Below are positions 41,080-50,280 of a DNA stretch of 64,000 bases, in pieces. Positions within the stretch are counted from its first letter, which is position 1, and the number at the start of each line of letters is the position of its first letter. Where the stretch lies: assembly GCF_041261205.1 (NCBI RefSeq), contig NZ_JBGCCH010000002.1, forward strand, positions 372,001 to 436,000, in the 5' to 3' direction. The translations under genes were made by a program, and so were the position numbers. Under the pieces are notes generated by a model. That model searched no databases and was not told the origin of the DNA. It worked only from the letters and a program-made list of their open reading frames with translations. This stretch comes from Catenulispora sp. MAP5-51. GTDB lineage: Bacteria > Actinomycetota > Actinomycetes > Streptomycetales > Catenulisporaceae.

Positions 41080-42510
41080 TTGTCAGTTGAGACCGGAGGC
41101 GCAGGCGGTCCCGGCGGGGTGGGCCTTCTGGAACGTGCCTTCAAGGTGCACGAACGGGGATCGTCCTACGTCCGCGAGGTCCGCGGCGGGCTGGCCACCT
41201 TCTTCACCATGGCCTACATCCTGGTCTTGAACCCGATCATCCTGGGCGGCGCCAAGGACAAGTACGGCCACGTCCTGAGCCACACCCAGCTGGTCACCTC
41301 CACCGCGGTGGTGGCCGGGGTGATGACCGTGATCATGGGCATCGGCGGGAACCTGCCGCTGGCCATCGCCGCGGGCCTGGGGCTGAACGGCGTCGTGGCC
41401 TTCACCCTGGCCCCGACCATGTCCTGGCCGGACGCGATGGGCCTGGTGGTGCTGGAGGGGCTGGGCATCTGCCTGCTGGTGGTCACCGGGCTGCGGCAGA
41501 AGATCATGGACGCCATCCCGCTGGCCATGAAGAAGGCGATCGGCGTCGGCATCGGGCTGTTCATCGCCTTCATCGGCCTGGTCGACGCCGGCTTCGTCGG
41601 CAAGGGCTCGGGCACCCCGGTGACCCTGGGCGCCGGCGGCACGCTCAAGGGCTGGCCGATGTTCGTGTTCTGCTTCGGCGTGCTGCTGACCCTGTGCCTG
41701 CTGGTGCGGCGGGTCCCCGGCGGCCTGCTGATCTCGATCGTCAGCACCACGGTGCTGGCCATCGTGGTGAACGAGATCGCCACGGTCCCGGACGCGGCCT
41801 GGGGCACCATCGCCCCGAAGGTCCCGCACGGCGTGGTCGCGCACCCGGACTTCGGCCTGCTCGGCAAGTTCAGCCTGTTCGGCGGCTTCCACGACGCCGG
41901 CGTGATGACCGCGATCGTGTTCGTCTTCACGCTGATCCTGGCCGACTTCTTCGACGCGATGGGCACCATCATCGGCATCAGCGGCGAGGCCGGCCTGCTC
42001 GACGAGAACGGCCGGCTGCCCAGCATCGGCCGGGTGCTGTTCATCGACGGCCTGGCCGCCTCCGCCGGCGGCGCGGGCTCGGCCTCGTCCAACACCTGCT
42101 TCGTGGAGTCCGCGGCCGGCGTCGGCGAGGGCGCGCGTACCGGGCTGGCGAACATCGTCACCGGCGCGCTGCTGTTCCTGGCCGCGTTCCTGACCCCGGT
42201 GCTGACCATCGTGCCGTCGCAGGCTGCGGCCCCGGCCCTGGTCGCGGTCGGATTCCTGATGATGACGCAGGCCAAGGACATCGACTGGGACGACTGGGAG
42301 ATCGCGGTCCCGGCATTCCTGACGATCGCGCTGATGCCGTTCACGTACTCGATCACCAACGGGATCGGGGCCGGGTTCATCATGTTCTGCGTGCTGAAGG
42401 TGGTGCTCGGCAAGGCCCGGGACGTCAACTGGCTGATGTGGATCGTGGCGGCGTTCTTCGTGGTGTACTTCGCGCTGGATCCGATCAAGCAGGCGCTGGG
42501 GATCGAGTAG
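41080..42510 (+). CDS. NCS2-family (AzgA-like) purine permease
   Basis: The 476-residue protein with about 12-14 spans resembles AzgA-type hypoxanthine/adenine/guanine permeases. Signatures are RGGLATFFTMAYILVLNPIIL, GLGLNGVVAF, the FFDAMGTIIGISGEAGLLDENG block (substrate helix 8) and GSASSNTCFVESAAGVGEGARTG. TTG 41080 is chosen because GAGGAG lies 7 bases upstream and no ATG/GTG fits. Likely a proton-coupled purine importer. Confidence 0.93.
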   Translation: MSVETGGAGGPGGVGLLERAFKVHERGSSYVREVRGGLATFFTMAYILVLNPIILGGAKDKYGHVLSHTQLVTSTAVVAGVMTVIMGIGGNLPLAIAAGLGLNGVVAFTLAPTMSWPDAMGLVVLEGLGICLLVVTGLRQKIMDAIPLAMKKAIGVGIGLFIAFIGLVDAGFVGKGSGTPVTLGAGGTLKGWPMFVFCFGVLLTLCLLVRRVPGGLLISIVSTTVLAIVVNEIATVPDAAWGTIAPKVPHGVVAHPDFGLLGKFSLFGGFHDAGVMTAIVFVFTLILADFFDAMGTIIGISGEAGLLDENGRLPSIGRVLFIDGLAASAGGAGSASSNTCFVESAAGVGEGARTGLANIVTGALLFLAAFLTPVLTIVPSQAAAPALVAVGFLMMTQAKDIDWDDWEIAVPAFLTIALMPFTYSITNGIGAGFIMFCVLKVVLGKARDVNWLMWIVAAFFVVYFALDPIKQALGIE

Positions 42511-42545
42511 CGGGTCGGCTGGGGCGGGGGCTCGGACCCCGCGCC

Positions 42546-43286
42546 CTACCGCCCCCGCGCCTTCACCAGCCCCGTCTCGTACGCCAGCACCACCGCCTGC
42601 ACCCGGTCGCGCAGGCCGAGCTTCATCAGGATGCGGCCTACGTGGGTCTTGACCGTGGCCTCGGACAGGAACAGCTTCGAGGCGATCTCCGCGTTCGACA
42701 TCCCCTGCGCGACCAGCAGGAGCACCTCGTGCTCGCGGTCGGTCAGGACGTCCAGTTCCGGGGGCGCCGGCTCGCTCTCGGAGGGCAGCAGCGGGGCGAA
42801 CTTGTCGAGCAGGCGGCGGGTGGTCGAGGGGGCGACCACGGCCTCGCCGCTGTGGACCGCGCGGATGGCGGCCAGCAGGTCCGGGGGCGGGACGTCCTTC
42901 AGCAGGAAGCCGCTGGCGCCGGCCTTGAGGGCGGTGAAGGCGTACTCGTCGAGGTCGAAGGTGGTGAGCATCAGGACCCGGGGGCGCTCGCCGCGGACCA
43001 CGATCTCGCGGGTGGCGGCGACGCCGTCCAGGCGGGGCATGCGGACGTCCATCAGGACCACGTCGGCCGACAGGGTGGTCAGCAGGTCCAGGGCCGCCTG
43101 GCCGTCGCCGGCCTCGCCGACCACCGCCATGTCGGGCTGGCTGTTCAGGACCATGCGGAAGCCCGTGCGCAGCAGTTCCTGGTCGTCGACCAGGACGATG
43201 CGGATGGCGGCGGCCTCGGCGCGGCCGTCCGGTCCGGCCTGTCCGGCAGGTGCGGTCGGTTCCGGCGTGGTCTGGCTCAACGTCAC
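42546..43286 (-). CDS. LuxR/NarL-family response regulator
   Basis: The 246-residue protein has a receiver domain (acidic pocket VDDQE, phospho-acceptor Asp in VVLMDVRMP, Thr in MLTTFD, Lys in GFLLKDVPP) and a C-terminal LuxR HTH (LTDREHEVLLLVAQGMSNAEI). It pairs with the histidine kinase encoded just upstream, overlapping by GTGA (43283-43286). A longer frame running through the kinase gene is a shadow. Confidence 0.95.
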   Translation of the reverse strand: MTLSQTTPEPTAPAGQAGPDGRAEAAAIRIVLVDDQELLRTGFRMVLNSQPDMAVVGEAGDGQAALDLLTTLSADVVLMDVRMPRLDGVAATREIVVRGERPRVLMLTTFDLDEYAFTALKAGASGFLLKDVPPPDLLAAIRAVHSGEAVVAPSTTRRLLDKFAPLLPSESEPAPPELDVLTDREHEVLLLVAQGMSNAEIASKLFLSEATVKTHVGRILMKLGLRDRVQAVVLAYETGLVKARGR

Positions 43287-44590
43287 GACTCCTGGGACTG
43301 GGGCTGCGGTTCGCTCGGGTCGGCGGGGTCCGGGCCGGCGAAGGGCAGGATCGCCTCCACAGCGTAGCCGCCGGAGACGTGCGGGCCGGTGACGAGCGTG
43401 CCGCCGAAGACCGTGACCCGCTCGCGCATGCCGACCAGGCCGTGGCCCATGCCGTCGCCGGGAGCCTGGGCGCCGCGGCCGTTGTCCACGATGCGCAGGA
43501 CCAGGCAGTCGTCGGTGTACATCAGCGCCACCGAGGCCTTCACCTGCGCTCCGCCGTGCTTGCGGGTGTTGGTCAGCGACTCCTGCACGATCCGGTACAC
43601 CGCCAGCGCCAGCCCGGTCGGCATCTCCCGCGGCACGCCCTCGACGGTCAGCGACACCGGCAGCCCGCTGGAGCGCACCTGCTCCAGCAGGTCGCCGAGC
43701 TGCTCGATGCCCGGCTGCGGGGCGTAGGTGCCGGCGTCGTCGGCCGAGCGCAGCACGCCGAGCATGCGGCGCATCTCGGTCAGGGCGGTGCGGCCGGTCT
43801 GGGCGATCGCCAGCAGCGCCTTGCGGGCCGCCTCGGGGTCCTGGTCCATGGCATAGGTGGCGCCGTCGGCCTGGACCACCATGACCGAGACGTTGTGCGC
43901 GACCACGTCGTGCAGTTCGCGCGCGATGCGGGCGCGCTCGGCGGCCGCGGCGATCTGGGCCTGCGCGTCGCGCTCGCGCTCCAGCCGCTGGGCGCGGTCC
44001 TCCAGGCGCACGTAGTACGCCCGGCGGTAGCGCATGGAGTCGCCGCCGACCCAGGCCAGCCCGACCAGTCCGGCGACGAAGACCGCCACGAACAGGAAGG
44101 TGACCCAGTTGAAGTGCCCGTTGGTGTTGAAGCCGGCCTGGTTCTGGTAGCACAGGCGCTGCTGTGCGGGCTGGGTGATCTGGTCGCACTGGGCCTGGTC
44201 GTCGTACATGTGCAGCAGCTGGAACTGGATCAGCGCGCCGACGTAGGTCAGCCCCATCGCCGGGATCGACCAGCGGCGCTGGCAGTAGGCGGCGATCGTG
44301 TAGAGGTAGATCAGGAACGCCATGTCGGCGGCGTTGAAGGCCGCCGCCCCGAGGAAGAAGCTCAGGAAGGCCGCGACGGCCGCCACCGTGAACGTGCCGC
44401 GCGGCCAGCGGCGCCGGAAGATCAGCGGAACCGTCGCCGCGATCACCAGCGGCACGACCAGCCAGCGCTTCGCCCCGCCGGGATGGCCCGAGGCGGCCAG
44501 CGATGCCAGGCCGATCGCCAGCAGGATGAAAGCCGGGATGCTGTCGATCAGCTTCGGATGGCGCTGGATCCAGGCGTAGACGCGAGACAC
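43283..44590 (-). CDS. Sensor histidine kinase (HisKA_3 family)
   Basis: The 435-residue kinase has an N-terminal membrane region of about five to six spans (DSIPAFILLAIGLASLAA, WLVVPLVIAATVPLIF, FTVAAVAAFLSFFLGAA, MAFLIYLYTIAAY, FLFVAVFVAGLVGLAWV), a HisKA_3 helix with the phospho-His in ARELHDVVAHNVSVM, and a HATPase with VDNGRGAQAPGDGMGHGLVG. The extracytoplasmic loop between late spans contains two Cys. GTG 44590 is chosen; an ATG at 44626 is possible. It partners the downstream response regulator. Confidence 0.93.
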   Translation of the reverse strand: MSRVYAWIQRHPKLIDSIPAFILLAIGLASLAASGHPGGAKRWLVVPLVIAATVPLIFRRRWPRGTFTVAAVAAFLSFFLGAAAFNAADMAFLIYLYTIAAYCQRRWSIPAMGLTYVGALIQFQLLHMYDDQAQCDQITQPAQQRLCYQNQAGFNTNGHFNWVTFLFVAVFVAGLVGLAWVGGDSMRYRRAYYVRLEDRAQRLERERDAQAQIAAAAERARIARELHDVVAHNVSVMVVQADGATYAMDQDPEAARKALLAIAQTGRTALTEMRRMLGVLRSADDAGTYAPQPGIEQLGDLLEQVRSSGLPVSLTVEGVPREMPTGLALAVYRIVQESLTNTRKHGGAQVKASVALMYTDDCLVLRIVDNGRGAQAPGDGMGHGLVGMRERVTVFGGTLVTGPHVSGGYAVEAILPFAGPDPADPSEPQPQSQES

Positions 44591-44681
44591 GCTTTCAGCG
44601 TAGGTGGGCGTTCCGGATCCGGGCATGGCGCCGCGGGATGATCCGGCGGTCATCCTCAGGTCGCACGACCTGGGCGGTAGC

Positions 44682-45677
44682 GTGACGGCCGTGACGGAAT
44701 GGACGACGTGGCGCACGGCGATGGAGCAGGCCCTGTACGGCCCCGACGGGTTCTACCGCAGGCCGGGCGCCGGACCCGCGGCGCACTTCCGGACCTCGGC
44801 GCACAATCCGGTGTTCGCCGAGGCCGTGGCCCGGCTGCTCCTGCGGGTGGACGAGCGGCTCGGCACGCCGGCGCGGCTGGACTTCGTGGACATGGCGGCC
44901 GGCCGCGGGGAGCTGGCGTCCGGGGTGGTCCGGTGGCTGGCGGCCGAGGCGCCGGAGGTCGCCGGCCGGCTGCGGACGGTGGCGGTGGACCTCGGGCCGC
45001 GGCCGGACGGGCTGCCGGAGGCGGTGGAGTGGGCGACGGCGGCGCCGAGCGGGGTGGTCGGGCTGCTGTTCGCGAACGAGTGGCTGGACAACGTGGTGTG
45101 CGACGTCGCGGAGGTCGGGGCGGACGGGACTGCGCGGATCGTGGAGGTGGAGACGGCCAGCGGGGAGGAACGGCTGGGCGCGGCGCCGGACGCCGGGCAG
45201 CGGGAGTGGCTGGCGCGGTGGTGGCCGCTGGAGCGGACCGCGGGCACCCGCGCCGAGATCGGCCTGGACCGCGACGCCGCCTGGCGCGCGGCGGTGGAGC
45301 TGCTCGACCGCGGCGTGGCGGTGGCCGTCGACTACTCGCACGGCGCCGCCGACCGGCCGCGCTTCGGCACCTTGACCGGCTACCGCGATGGACACCAGGT
45401 GCCCGCGGTGCCGGACGGTTCCTGTGACATCACGGCGCACGTCGCTCTGGACGCGTGCGCGGCGGCGCTGGGTTCGGAGGTGGAGACCGTGCTGACCACG
45501 CAGCGCGACTTCCTCCGGGACCTGGGTGTCTCCGGCGCGCGCCCCGATCTCGCGCTCGCCTCATCTGATCCGCTCGGGTACGTGCGCGGGCTGAGCCGGG
45601 CCTCGGCCGCGGCTGAGCTCACCGAGCCGGGCGGGCTGGGGGCGTTCGGCTGGCTGATGGCCTTCTCAAGCTGCTGA
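44682..45677 (+). CDS. SAM-dependent methyltransferase, NDUFAF7/DUF185 family
   Basis: The protein of about 331 residues has GPDGFYRRPGAGPAAHFRTSA near the start (split here as GPDGFYRR and HFRTSAHNPVF), the SAM motif VDMAAGRGELASGV, GLLFANEWLDNVVCDV and VAVDYSHGAADRPRFGTLTGY. The mitochondrial family member NDUFAF7 methylates an arginine on the NDUFS2 (NuoD) subunit of complex I. An orphan NuoD is encoded 5 kb downstream, so a related modification is an attractive inference. It is divergent from the kinase gene. GTG 44682 or 44691. Confidence 0.87.
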   Translation: MTAVTEWTTWRTAMEQALYGPDGFYRRPGAGPAAHFRTSAHNPVFAEAVARLLLRVDERLGTPARLDFVDMAAGRGELASGVVRWLAAEAPEVAGRLRTVAVDLGPRPDGLPEAVEWATAAPSGVVGLLFANEWLDNVVCDVAEVGADGTARIVEVETASGEERLGAAPDAGQREWLARWWPLERTAGTRAEIGLDRDAAWRAAVELLDRGVAVAVDYSHGAADRPRFGTLTGYRDGHQVPAVPDGSCDITAHVALDACAAALGSEVETVLTTQRDFLRDLGVSGARPDLALASSDPLGYVRGLSRASAAAELTEPGGLGAFGWLMAFSSC

Positions 45678-45713
45678 ATCGCTCTTAGGCTGCGGCGGCG
45701 GGAGGTGACTCGC

Positions 45714-47636
45714 GTGGCGCAGGGTGAGCCGGCTGATGGCTGGGCTGAACCGGCCAAGGGCCGGGCTGAACCGGCTGACGGCTGGGCGTCCGACCCGCGG
45801 GCCGCGCTGGCCGCCGGGTTCCAGGACCCGCCCGAGCCCGAGCCGCTGCGGCCCCGCGATCCGGAGCGGGTCGGCGGGTACACGCTCGTCGGGCGGCTGG
45901 GGGTCGGCGGGATGGGTGTGGCCTACCTGGCGCGCGACGCGGGCGGCCGGGAGGTGGCGCTGAAGCTGGTGCACGCCGGCCTCGCCGACCACGAGGAGTT
46001 CCGCGCCCGCTTCATCCGCGAGGTGGCCGCGGCCCGCCGCGTGCCGGACCGGCACACCGCGCGCGTGGTCGACGCCGACGTTCTCGCCGATCCGCCGTGG
46101 CTGGCGACGGAGTACTTCCGCTGCTGGACGCTGGCGCAGCAGGTACCCCGCTTCGGGCCGCTCACCGCCGAGGACGCCGGCACCCTGGCCTGCCGGCTCG
46201 CCGAGGCCCTGGCCGCGATGCACGCCGCGGGCCTGGTCCACCGCGACCTGAAGCCCTCGAACATCCTGCTGGCCCCGGACGGCCCGCGCGTCATCGACTT
46301 CGGCATCGCCCGCGCCGCCGACCTGGCCTCCCTGACCACCACCGGCCGCCTGCCGGGCACCCCCGGCTACATGGCGCCGGAGCAGGTCGAGGGGCACCCG
46401 ACCGGGCCGCCGGCGGACGTCTTCGCGCTCGGCGCGTGCCTGGTCTACGCGACGACGGGGACGAGCCCCTTCTGGGACGGGTCGCCGGCGACGCTCATGT
46501 ACCGGACGGTGCACACCGAACCGGACCTCGGGACGATGCCCGAGGCCCTGCGGGCGGTGACGCTGCGGTGCTTGGCGAAGGATGCCGGGGAGCGGCTGAC
46601 GGCGGCGGAGTTGGTGGCGGAGTTCGGGATGGAGAGTTTCGCCGAGGCCGCCGAGGACTCCAGCACCATCAGCCAGGCCGAGACCGAGCGCATCGTCGTC
46701 GTCGGCGCGACCGCGGTGCCCGCCGGCGATCCAGGCGCCAATCCAGGCGCCTATCCAGTCCACAATCCAGCCGCCGATCCAGCCGCCGATTCACGCCAGA
46801 ACAGCGATTTCCCGCCACATCGTCGGCGCCTTGTCATCGGCACGGCAGCCGGAGGCCTGATCGCGGCCGCGGCGGTGGCCCTGGCCCTGGCGACAAACGG
46901 CGGGTCGACCGCGTCTCCGCCGGCGCCCACCACCCGGTCGCAGCCTTCGGCCACGCAGCAAAACCAAAGCCCAGACCAGAACCAGAACCACAACCAGAAC
47001 CAGAACCAGCCCGCGTCCCGCTCCGCGTCCGCCATCCCCGACCAGCCCCCACCGCTCCCCCACGCGCTCGCCGGCTACTCCGGACGCCTCGTCGGGCAGA
47101 ACCTCGCCTGGTTCCAGGGCCTGCGCATCCCCGCCTCGTCCGCGCCCTGGTCCGGCGGCGGGCTCTGGTCGGCTATCGCAGGGCCCGGATGTCCGAGCGG
47201 CGTCGGGCACGCGCTGTCCGCGTCCGCCGGCTGGTCCATCGATCCGGTGCACGGTGGCGCCACCTTCGGGTCCTGCGACGGAGCCGACCTCGTGGCCCCG
47301 ACCGTGGCGCCCGGCGAGTCCTCGACCGCCCAGGTCGTCTGGAGCTTCACTCCGGGCCCGGCCGTCTCCGCCTGTGCTCTGTTCGCCTACAACGCGGCCA
47401 GTCCTGCCAACCTCGCGTTCGGCGACTACGCGCTCGCCGGTCGCGCCGGCCAGTTCCCGATGTCAGGGGCCTCGCACGCCGGCGAGTGGGTCGAGCTCGG
47501 GATCGCGTCGCCCGACGGCGACGGGACCGTCACCGTCGGCGTCGGCAACGACCAGCCCGGGGATGCGCAGCGTCCGCCGGGTGCGACCGTCACCGCTGCT
47601 CAGGTCGTCGCGGTCTGTGGCGCGCCGCCCGCGTGA
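45714..47636 (+). CDS. Membrane-anchored Ser/Thr protein kinase without PASTA domains
   Basis: This 640-residue kinase has a short N-terminal repeat (AEPADGWAEPAKGRAEPADG), a kinase domain at about 55-320 (GVGGMGVAYLA loop, K84, HRDLKPSN with D178, DFG 195-197, GTPGYMAPEQ), one span at about 373-393, a linker very rich in Gln/Asn (NQSPDQNQNHNQNQNQ) and an extracellular domain of about 180 residues with three Cys. GTG 45714 is preferred because GGAGG lies 8 bases before. Substrates are unknown. Confidence 0.92.
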   Translation: MAQGEPADGWAEPAKGRAEPADGWASDPRAALAAGFQDPPEPEPLRPRDPERVGGYTLVGRLGVGGMGVAYLARDAGGREVALKLVHAGLADHEEFRARFIREVAAARRVPDRHTARVVDADVLADPPWLATEYFRCWTLAQQVPRFGPLTAEDAGTLACRLAEALAAMHAAGLVHRDLKPSNILLAPDGPRVIDFGIARAADLASLTTTGRLPGTPGYMAPEQVEGHPTGPPADVFALGACLVYATTGTSPFWDGSPATLMYRTVHTEPDLGTMPEALRAVTLRCLAKDAGERLTAAELVAEFGMESFAEAAEDSSTISQAETERIVVVGATAVPAGDPGANPGAYPVHNPAADPAADSRQNSDFPPHRRRLVIGTAAGGLIAAAAVALALATNGGSTASPPAPTTRSQPSATQQNQSPDQNQNHNQNQNQPASRSASAIPDQPPPLPHALAGYSGRLVGQNLAWFQGLRIPASSAPWSGGGLWSAIAGPGCPSGVGHALSASAGWSIDPVHGGATFGSCDGADLVAPTVAPGESSTAQVVWSFTPGPAVSACALFAYNAASPANLAFGDYALAGRAGQFPMSGASHAGEWVELGIASPDGDGTVTVGVGNDQPGDAQRPPGATVTAAQVVAVCGAPPA

Positions 47637-47796
47637 CGCCGTACGGCCCGCCACCGCGTCGAGTGCGTGGCCGCCGTCGCAGGGTCCGCATAACGCCTCG
47701 GCAACGATCCATGCGCCCGGGTTTCGCCACCCGCGTTTGGGATAGAGCGTCCGATTGCGCCCCGACTTTGTCAGACCCGCTCGCTAGAATGTGTGT

Positions 47797-48519
47797 ATGA
47801 CAGCATTCTTCAGCAAGAAGGATCTGGAGCGGCTGGCCGGGCCGCGCGCCTATCAGCGGGGGGTCGCCTCCGTCCCGGCCGTCGACAGTCTCGGGACATC
47901 GGGGGCGGAGATCACCGCGACCGTCTACGGGTCGGAGCCGTGGCAGGTGCGGCTGGACCGGCGGCCGGCCGGGCTGGACTTCTCCTGCGACTGCCCGCGC
48001 GGGATGACGGGGGTCTTCTGCCGGCACTGTGTCGCGGTCGGGCTGGTGTACCTGGACGGGCCCGTCGCCAAGACCCGGAGCGCGGAGTTCGCCGCCGCGC
48101 AGCGGGAGATCGCCGGGCTCCGACGGCTGCTGGGGATCCTGGACCGCGAGGACCTGATCGCCCTGCTGCTGGACAGCGCGCACGACGACCACGACCTGCG
48201 GCGCCACCTCGCCGCCCGGGTCGACGAGCTGGTCGCCCCCGGGGCCGACGTCAACGACACCGAGCTGCGCCTGGCGGACGTGCGCGCGCTCACCGATCCG
48301 GCCAGCGCCATCCCCGTCTACAAGAAGCACATCGAGGCGCGGATAGCGGCCCGCAACCGCCGCGACTACGCCGAGGCCGCCCGCTACCTCCAGCACCTGA
48401 AGGCGGTGTACCAGCGGCTGCACCGCAAGTCCGAGGCCGTGGCCTACATCGAGGGCCTGCGCTCGGCCCACGCGCGCAAGCTCAACCTCATGGAGGAACT
48501 GGCCAAGCGGGGCTTGTAG
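47797..48519 (+). CDS. SWIM zinc-finger protein
   Basis: The 240-residue protein contains a SWIM motif, CDCPRGMTGVFCRHCVAVG (C-x-C-x(8)-C-x-H with an extra Cys), at about 66-84, expected to bind zinc and DNA or protein. The rest is helical, with TPR-like repeats toward the end (YAEAARYLQHLKAVYQRLHRK). No SNF2 helicase, the frequent partner of SWIM proteins, is adjacent. Start ATG 47797; TAGAAT ends 6 bases before it, so the message may be nearly leaderless. Confidence 0.87.
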   Translation: MTAFFSKKDLERLAGPRAYQRGVASVPAVDSLGTSGAEITATVYGSEPWQVRLDRRPAGLDFSCDCPRGMTGVFCRHCVAVGLVYLDGPVAKTRSAEFAAAQREIAGLRRLLGILDREDLIALLLDSAHDDHDLRRHLAARVDELVAPGADVNDTELRLADVRALTDPASAIPVYKKHIEARIAARNRRDYAEAARYLQHLKAVYQRLHRKSEAVAYIEGLRSAHARKLNLMEELAKRGL

Positions 48520-48606
48520 CGGGGGCACAATCAGGCTCGACGACAGGCCCATAGCGGGCTCACAGGCGACCGGCGGCTGCCATGGGGCGGTGGCCGCCGG
48601 TCCGAC

Positions 48607-48636
48607 GCGGCCGGGCTGGTCCTCCGGCCCGGCCGC
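48607..48636. terminator. GC-rich hairpin terminator
   Basis: A perfect 10-bp stem GCGGCCGGGC / GCCCGGCCGC (48607-48616 with 48627-48636) encloses a 10-base loop, between the convergent SWIM and His-rich genes. Confidence 0.7.
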
Positions 48637-48639
48637 GCC

Positions 48640-48667
48640 ACTCACCAATCACCACTCACCACTCACC
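48640..48667. repeat. 7-bp tandem repeat ACTCACC
   Basis: Four units of ACTCACC (second copy AATCACC) run from 48640 to 48667 in the gap between convergent genes, just after the terminator hairpin and before the stop of the His-rich gene. Confidence 0.75.
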
Positions 48668-48693
48668 CTCGCGCAACCGCGCCCGGGCGCCGG

Positions 48694-50109
48694 CTACTGC
48701 TCGCTGTCGTGCGCCTGCCCGTCGCCGTGGTCGTGACCCTGCTCGTGCTCGTGGTCATGACCGTGGTCGTACTCGTGCCCGTCATGCGCGTGGCCGACGC
48801 CGGCCGCCGCCATCCGCTCCCGCCGCTTCATCAGCACCCACCAGAGCACCAGCGCCAGGCACACCGCGAGCAGCCCGGCCGCGACCAGGATCGTCGGGTT
48901 GCTGCTCGACGACGCGGCGTCGGGCGTGCTCGCCGCCTCGGTCGTCGAGGCCGGGTCCGGGGTCGGCGAGGCGGCCGGCGTCGCCGTCGCGCCGTCGTCG
49001 GTCGAGGTCTGCGTCGCCGTGGGCGCCGACGTGGCCGACGTCGCCGAACTGCTCGGCGTGCTCGACGGCGTCGAGGGCGCGGCGGGCGGCGGCTGCACCG
49101 TGAGCGTGCCGGACACGGTGGGCTGCGTGATGAACGTCAGCCCGACCGGGCTGAGCGCCACCGCCACCGACACCGGCTGCGCCGCGGCCGGGGAGGACTG
49201 GCCCGTCGGCTGGCCCGTGGGCTGCCCCGGTGCCGCGAAGGCCCCCGCCCCGACCGTCACCCGCACCAGGAACTGCGCCGAACCGCCGGCCGGCACCGTC
49301 AGCTGCGGCACCACCGTGGCGGACATCGGGCTGGTGGCCGTGGCGTCGGAGACCGACACGGTGTGCCAGGACCCGCCGCCGGTCTGCTCCTCCACCTTCA
49401 CGTCCGAGGCGTGCGCGACGCAGCCCGCGGAGCCCGCCGAGCACAGCAGCAGCTTCACCGGGACGTCCTGCAGGCTCAGGTCCGTCGGGTTGTCCACCGT
49501 GCCGGTGATGACCATCGGCGACCCGGCGCGCCCCGAGCCCGTCAGCCCGGAGACCTGGAAGGTGGGCCCGGTCACCGGCACCGACGCGACCGCCGACGCG
49601 CCGTTGGCCGAGGCGCTCACCTTCACGTCGTCGACCACCGTCGTGCCCGGCGACACCCGCAGCTTGAGCACCTGCGTCCCGCTGGCCGGGACCGTCACGT
49701 CGTCGGTGACCGTGACCGACGCGCCGCCCGCCGAGACCGGCACCGTCTGCCAGGAGCCGCTCGCCTGGTCGTAGCGGTCCAGCCGCAGCGCGGTGGCCGA
49801 GACCCCGGAGCCCTCCGAGGCCAGCGTCATCGTCACGGTGCCCGTGTAGCCCTGCCCGCCGACGTCCTTCACCGTGACGTCGACCTCGCGCTCGGGCAGC
49901 TGCTGGCCCGGCAGGTCCAGCGGCAGCTGCGCCGGCGCCGTCATCGACAGCTGCACGCCGTTGGCCGCCACGCCCGCCACCGTCTGCGTCTTCGGCGAGT
50001 CCGGCGGCGTGGCCACCGGCCCCGCACCGTCCGCGGCCGCCGTCCCGGCCACCGCGCCCGCCCCGACCACCATCAGGCCCGCCACGACAGCGCGAAGCCT
50101 TCGTCTCAT
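48694..50109 (-). CDS. Secreted, membrane-anchored protein with His/Asp-rich cytoplasmic tail
   Basis: The 471-residue protein has a signal peptide (VVAGLMVVGAGAVAGTAAA), a large extracellular part made of beta-sandwich-like modules (EVDVTVKDVGGQGYTGTVTM, PMVITGTVDNPTDLSLQDVPV), a Ser/Thr/Pro linker, one C-terminal span (TILVAAGLLAVCLALVLWWVL) and a tail packed with His, Asp and Glu (HAHDGHEYDHGHDHEHEQGH) that should bind Ni, Zn or Co. The N-terminal modules resemble surface adhesin or alternative-sortase substrates, but no LPxTG is seen. It is divergent from orphan nuoD. Confidence 0.8.
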   Translation of the reverse strand: MRRRLRAVVAGLMVVGAGAVAGTAAADGAGPVATPPDSPKTQTVAGVAANGVQLSMTAPAQLPLDLPGQQLPEREVDVTVKDVGGQGYTGTVTMTLASEGSGVSATALRLDRYDQASGSWQTVPVSAGGASVTVTDDVTVPASGTQVLKLRVSPGTTVVDDVKVSASANGASAVASVPVTGPTFQVSGLTGSGRAGSPMVITGTVDNPTDLSLQDVPVKLLLCSAGSAGCVAHASDVKVEEQTGGGSWHTVSVSDATATSPMSATVVPQLTVPAGGSAQFLVRVTVGAGAFAAPGQPTGQPTGQSSPAAAQPVSVAVALSPVGLTFITQPTVSGTLTVQPPPAAPSTPSSTPSSSATSATSAPTATQTSTDDGATATPAASPTPDPASTTEAASTPDAASSSSNPTILVAAGLLAVCLALVLWWVLMKRRERMAAAGVGHAHDGHEYDHGHDHEHEQGHDHGDGQAHDSEQ

Positions 50110-50280
50110 GTCCGACCCCTGACCGCCCCGCGGCCCGTCCGCAACGGGCCTCCCATCACATAGACGCAGTCCGACACGCCGCGTTGCCTGTCCTCCCCCG
50201 GTCGTCACCGAACCGTGATCGTCGCCCGCCGGCCGGTCGCCGCCCGGCCGCCGGCCAGGGCGCCTGGCACAATGACCGGC

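Noticed and set aside
43287-44189. Extension of the response regulator frame across the kinase gene
   Set aside because: Out-of-frame shadow of the histidine kinase; receiver domain begins soon after GTG 43286.
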